64,000 nt of DNA. Source: Pseudomonas oryzihabitans (lineage in GTDB: Bacteria > Pseudomonadota > Gammaproteobacteria > Pseudomonadales > Pseudomonadaceae). The DNA lies in assembly GCF_024652905.1 (NCBI RefSeq), contig NZ_CP102428.1, positions 4,510,001 to 4,574,000 on the forward strand, given 5' to 3'. The notes beneath the pieces were generated by a model, which worked only from the letters and a program-made list of their open reading frames with translations, ran no database searches and was not told where the DNA came from. Positions 60,807 through 64,000 of this stretch are shown in pieces (within the stretch, counting starts at the first letter, position 1; each line of letters begins with the position of its first letter). Both the position numbers and the translations under genes were made by a program.

Positions 60807-61679
60807 TCAGCTCAGCCCCGGTGAGCGGGGCAGGGCGGCGAACCAGTCCAGGGCGCGGTCCCACAGGGGCTGGGCGCTGGCGCGGAAGTAACCCATGTGG
60901 CCAATGGCGCCGCCGTGCTGGCGGGGGTCGAGGTCTTCGCGCTGCAGGTCGACGTTGCGATAGGCCTGCATGAAGGCATCACGCGAGCGCGGCGTGGCCC
61001 AGAGGTCGTCCAGGGCGTTGACCGCGACGATGGGCGTGCGCACCTCGGCATAGCCCGCTTCGATGCCCCGCATGGCCGGGTCGTCGAAGAAGTAGTGGGG
61101 ATAGCTGCACCAGTGGCGCCACTGGCGATAGACGTCGCGTGGCAGGTCTTCGCCCAGGCCCAGGGCGCTCCAGGGGCAGTAGCCTTTCCACCAGGTCAGC
61201 ACCGGCAGCACCAGCTTCCACATGGCCAGCACCTTGAGGCGTTCGAGCGGCGGCATGTAGCCGTGCCAGCCAGCGCTGGTGCCGAAGACATAGAAGCCGG
61301 CGACCTTGGCGTGATTGGGCAGCAGGCCGAAGGCATGGCCGCCATAGGAGTGGCCGACCAGGTAGAGGGGGACGTCGCCCTGGGCCATGGCGTCCACGGC
61401 GGCGGCGAGGTCCTGGCGCGCCCAGTCCAGCAGGTCCATGCGAAAGCCCTTGAGCGAGGCGGGTGCGGAGCGACCGACGCCGCGATAGTCCAGGGTCAGG
61501 GTCTCGAAGCCGCGGGCCGCGGCGTGCTGGGCGAAGCGCCGGTAGAAGCCCTGGGGCACGGCGGTGGCGCCGGCGACGATTAGCCGTCCCTGCAGCGGCG
61601 CCTGGGCGGGATAGCGACTGGTGCTGAGGCGATAACCGTCCGCGGTGATCAGGTCCTCGACGAGGGCGTCGCTAGGCAT
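60807..61679 (-). CDS. Alpha/beta hydrolase, TetR-controlled
   Basis: The 290-residue alpha/beta-hydrolase has the nucleophile elbow VGHSYGGHAF, an oxyanion region IVAGATAVPQGFYRRFA, a DYRGVGRS strand and a C-terminal His in GAIGHMGYFR. It resembles esterase/lipase-like proteins rather than a known catabolic enzyme. It is divergent from a TetR gene, and the twin operator at 61690-61740 covers its promoter, so it is probably derepressed by a small ligand. Confidence 0.87.
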   Translation of the reverse strand: MPSDALVEDLITADGYRLSTSRYPAQAPLQGRLIVAGATAVPQGFYRRFAQHAAARGFETLTLDYRGVGRSAPASLKGFRMDLLDWARQDLAAAVDAMAQGDVPLYLVGHSYGGHAFGLLPNHAKVAGFYVFGTSAGWHGYMPPLERLKVLAMWKLVLPVLTWWKGYCPWSALGLGEDLPRDVYRQWRHWCSYPHYFFDDPAMRGIEAGYAEVRTPIVAVNALDDLWATPRSRDAFMQAYRNVDLQREDLDPRQHGGAIGHMGYFRASAQPLWDRALDWFAALPRSPGLS

Positions 61680-61689
61680 GGGGTGGTCC

Positions 61690-61740
61690 CTATGACAGTT
61701 GTTATAATGCCTGGACGGTAGATTATGACGACTGTCATAG
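61690..61740. promoter_or_regulatory. Twin palindromic TetR operators between divergent genes
   Basis: The arm CTATGACAGTTGTTATAAT at 61690-61708 is mirrored by ATTATGACGACTGTCATAG at 61722-61740. Each arm is itself an imperfect palindrome of ATRAC and GTYAT half-sites (ATGACA-GT-TGTTAT and ATGACG-AC-TGTCAT). This suggests two TetR dimers bound 31 bases apart, controlling both directions. TATAAT at 61703-61708 inside the left arm could be a -10 box for the TetR gene. Confidence 0.82.
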
Positions 61741-61752
61741 CAAGGAGAATGA

Positions 61753-62316
61753 ATGACCGAGCAGTCGACGGTGCGGGAACGGGTAGTGGTGGCCGCGTCG
61801 GCCATGCTGGCGCAGCACGGCCTCAATGCCACCAGCATCCGCGAGACCATCAAGCGCGCCGAGGCGCCGCTGGGGTCCACCTATCATCACTTTCCCGGCG
61901 GCAAGCATCAGCTGGTGGTGGAGGCGGTGGAGCTGGCCGGTGCCCAGGTCAGTCGCGATCTAGAGCGGCAGCTGCAGGCCGGGGCGCTGGCGGGGATCCA
62001 GGGCTTTTTGCAGCTGTGGCGCGACATCCTGCTGGACTCGGACTTTCGCGTCGGCTGCCCGGTGATGGCGGTGGCGGTGGAAGAGCCGGTGGACGAGATC
62101 GCCCAGCGCGAGCTGGACGCGGCAGCGGGCATCTATCGCCGTTGGGAGGCGCGCTTGCAGGTGGCGTTGGTCGAGCATGGGCATTCGACCGAGGCAGCGA
62201 CGGGGCTGGCCACGCTGCTGGTGGCGGCGGTGCAGGGGGTGATTCCGCTGTGTCGCGCCCAGCGCAGCATCGAACCCTTCGACCGGGTCGCCGAACGTCT
62301 GGTGGCGCTGGTCTAG
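61753..62316 (+). CDS. TetR/AcrR-family regulator (LmrA/YxaF-like)
   Basis: The 187-residue repressor has an N-terminal helix-turn-helix (NATSIRETIKRAEAPLGSTY, then HHFPGGKHQLVVEAV) and a ligand-binding C-terminal domain with the LmrA/YxaF-type FRVGCPVMAVAVEEP. AAGGAG precedes the ATG. It most likely represses itself and the divergent hydrolase through the adjacent operators. Confidence 0.92.
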   Translation: MTEQSTVRERVVVAASAMLAQHGLNATSIRETIKRAEAPLGSTYHHFPGGKHQLVVEAVELAGAQVSRDLERQLQAGALAGIQGFLQLWRDILLDSDFRVGCPVMAVAVEEPVDEIAQRELDAAAGIYRRWEARLQVALVEHGHSTEAATGLATLLVAAVQGVIPLCRAQRSIEPFDRVAERLVALV

Positions 62317-62376
62317 CGGGAACGCCGCAGGGGCCGGGAGACTCCACCGAAGGCACTTCTTTTATCGGAGTACCTC

Positions 62377-62514
62377 ATGAATCCCGAACCCGCGGACGAC
62401 AAGCAGACCCCCCACGACTACGACGAATACGGCGACGTGCCGGATTCGGCGAACACCACCACCACCGAAGAGCGCGAGGACCAGGACGACAGTCCCTTGA
62501 GTCCCAAGCGATAG
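62377..62514 (+). CDS. Small acidic protein of 45 residues, unknown function
   Basis: A CGGAG ribosome site at 62366-62370 precedes the ATG. The predicted protein is very acidic and polar (HDYDEYGDVPDSAN, then Thr-rich, then EEREDQDDSPLSPKR), without hydrophobic segments. It is probably disordered. It follows the TetR gene by 60 bases on the same strand. The codon pattern and clean start support it as real; function is unknown. Confidence 0.55.
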   Translation: MNPEPADDKQTPHDYDEYGDVPDSANTTTTEEREDQDDSPLSPKR

Positions 62515-62588
62515 CTGATTCGGTGTTTGGCGCGTGGACAAGGCTGCCCCGTTGTCCACCCTACGGGGTGCCACGATGCCGGCCCCTT

Positions 62589-63010
62589 GTTGGGCTTCGC
62601 TGCGCTCAGCGCCAACCTACGTCGAGTCTGGCGTAGGGTGGAAAACCGCATGGCGTTTTCCACGCGTCGCTGCGCTCGGCTAACGCCAAACCTAAAGGCT
62701 ATCCACGGAGCTGCCCTCTCTCCCTCTGGGAGAGGGCTGGGGTGAGGGTGCTCACCCTTTGTTGGGCTTCGCTGCGCTCAGCGCCAACCTACGTTTAGTC
62801 TGGCGTAGGGTGGAAAACCGTAGGGCGTTTTCCACGCATTGCTGCGCTCGGCTAACGCCAAACCTAAAGGCTATCCACGGAGCCGCCCCCCTCTCCCTCT
62901 GGGAGAGGGTTAGGGTGAGGGCAGCCGCCCTCCGCTGGGCTTCGCTGCGCTCAGCGCCAACCTGCGTTTAGTCTGGCGTAGGGTGGAAAACTACGCAGCG
63001 TTTTCCACGT
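62589..63010. repeat. Composite tandem repeat of about 172 bp, two and a half copies
   Basis: Units start at 62589, 62761 and 62934 (the last truncated). Each is a mosaic of three repeat families: the REP arm GTTGGGCTTCGCTGCGCTCA...CCAACCT, the GTAGGGTGGAAAAC / GTTTTCCAC hairpin, and the CCCTCTCCC...GGGAGAGGG hairpin. The same three families occur singly elsewhere in the window. No gene is present between 62515 and 63122. Confidence 0.88.
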
Positions 63011-63122
63011 AGTGAGGTTCTCTGATTACTCCACGCGTGCTCTTCATCGGCATGACCATTTCCTCACCCCCCGTGCCCGTTCAAAACGGGCACGGCGATG
63101 TCAACGCGGATGAAGGGAGCTT

Positions 63123-63971
63123 TCAGTCGGCGGCGACGGTGCGCTGGTGCTGCTCGCCCAGGCCCTGGATGCCCAGGCGCATTTCCTGGCCGGGCTTGAG
63201 GTACACCGACTGCGGCTTGACGCCCATGCCCACGCCCGGCGGGGTACCGGTGGAGATGACGTCACCCGGCTGCAGGCTCATGCAGCGGCTGAGGTAGGCA
63301 ATGATCTGGGCCACCGTGAAGATCATGGTGCGGGTGTTGCCGTTCTGGTAGCGGTGGCCGTCCACCTCCAGCCAGAGGTCGAGGTTCTGCGGGTCGGCCA
63401 CTTCGTCGGCGGTGACCAGCCAGGGGCCGAGCGGGCCAAAGGTGTCGAAGCCCTTGCCCTTGTCCCAGGTACCACCGCGCTCGATCTGCCACTCGCGCTC
63501 GGAGACGTCGTTGACCACGCAATAGCCGGCCACGTGATCCAGGGCATTGGCCTCGTCGATGTAGCGTCCGGCCTTGCCGATCACCACGCCCAGCTCCACT
63601 TCCCAGTCGGTCTTGGTCGAGTCGCGGGGGATCTGCACGGCGTCGTTGGGGCCGCAGATGGCGCTGGTCCACTTGTTGAACACCACCGGCTCCTTGGGCA
63701 CGTCCAGCCCGGATTCGGCGGCGTGATCGGCGTAGTTGAGGCCGATGCAGATGAACTTGCCGACCCGACCCACGCAAGGACCCAGGCGCGGTGAGCCGTC
63801 CACCAGCGGCAGACTGTTCGGGTCCAGCTGACGCAGCCGGGCCAGGGACTCGGCGCCGAGCGCCTCGCCAGCGAGATCGGCCACCTGGCCGGAGAGATCG
63901 CGAAGCCGGCCCTGGGCATCCAGCAGACCGGGTTTTTCCTGGCCCTGGGGGCCGTAGCGCAAGAGTTTCAT
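63123..63971 (-). CDS. Fumarylacetoacetate hydrolase family protein (2,4-diketo-3-deoxy-L-fuconate hydrolase-like)
   Basis: The 282-residue FAH-family hydrolase has metal-binding and catalytic motifs GLNYADHAAESG, KTDWEVELGVVIGK, VNDVSEREWQ and GDVISTGTPPGVGMG. The N-terminus MKLLRYGPQGQEKPGLLDA and the whole length closely resemble Burkholderia proteins that cleave 2,4-diketo-3-deoxy-L-fuconate, often mislabelled ureidoglycolate lyase. No other fucose genes are inside the window; they may lie beyond its right end. Confidence 0.85.
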   Translation of the reverse strand: MKLLRYGPQGQEKPGLLDAQGRLRDLSGQVADLAGEALGAESLARLRQLDPNSLPLVDGSPRLGPCVGRVGKFICIGLNYADHAAESGLDVPKEPVVFNKWTSAICGPNDAVQIPRDSTKTDWEVELGVVIGKAGRYIDEANALDHVAGYCVVNDVSEREWQIERGGTWDKGKGFDTFGPLGPWLVTADEVADPQNLDLWLEVDGHRYQNGNTRTMIFTVAQIIAYLSRCMSLQPGDVISTGTPPGVGMGVKPQSVYLKPGQEMRLGIQGLGEQHQRTVAAD

Positions 63972-64000
63972 CGGAGCTCCTATGAGGGGCGAAAGGGTAC

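Overview
The window is about 64 kb of GC-rich gammaproteobacterial chromosome, most likely Pseudomonas. The evidence is near-identity in memory of the adenine deaminase to Pseudomonas aeruginosa PA0148, a DNA polymerase II gene, a split pntAA/pntAB/pntB transhydrogenase, a Rut uracil pathway, and dense pseudomonad-type REP elements. A P. oryzihabitans-like lineage is a guess. No rRNA, tRNA, CRISPR array or intact insertion sequence was seen.

Layout. 1-3.2 kb: the end of a uracil-degradation operon (rutA fragment, rutB, C, D, F; no rutE next to it). 3.4-10.4 kb: an operon behind a strong sigma-54-type promoter, with an isopenicillin-N-synthase-like 2-oxoglutarate oxygenase, a VOC protein, a complete BMP-type nucleoside ABC transporter and a second isochorismatase-fold hydrolase. 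With rut it looks like a nitrogen-scavenging module for nucleobases. 10.5-25 kb: mostly housekeeping genes (family 39 glycosyltransferase, hisN-adenine deaminase pair, acyltransferase, Ca2+/H+ antiporter, DedA, ilvE, alcohol dehydrogenase, exonuclease, polB, dienelactone hydrolase), separated by REP elements and one MITE. 25-30 kb: a 126-bp tandem repeat array, then a large soluble hybrid histidine kinase with two single-domain response regulators. 30-44 kb: oxidoreductases, two DUF4398-like lipoproteins, two chemoreceptors, an HPP-CBS protein, nhaA-crcB behind a candidate nhaA-I riboswitch, an acyltransferase, a pyridine nucleotide-disulfide oxidoreductase and a sugar porter. 44-53 kb: a kinase with two histidine-kinase cores, a LysR/MFS pair and small metabolic enzymes. 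53.5-54.6 kb: an orphan curlin-repeat protein.

54.65-57.7 kb is a sharply AT-rich island. Its only convincing gene encodes a 691-residue protein joining an unknown N-terminal domain, a STAND/ORC-like P-loop ATPase and a C-terminal HEPN-like R-x4-H motif. This is the best candidate for an undescribed, probably anti-phage, system. The rest of the island is degenerate. 57.7-64 kb returns to core sequence: the pnt operon, an alpha/beta hydrolase divergent from a TetR regulator with twin operators, a tiny acidic protein, composite repeats and a fumarylacetoacetase-family hydrolase.

The likely cooperating sets are rut plus the sigma-54 nucleobase operon; hisN with adenine deaminase (start overlaps stop); the kinase and receiver proteins at 25.9-30.2 kb; nhaA with crcB; pntAA-AB-B; and the TetR/hydrolase pair.
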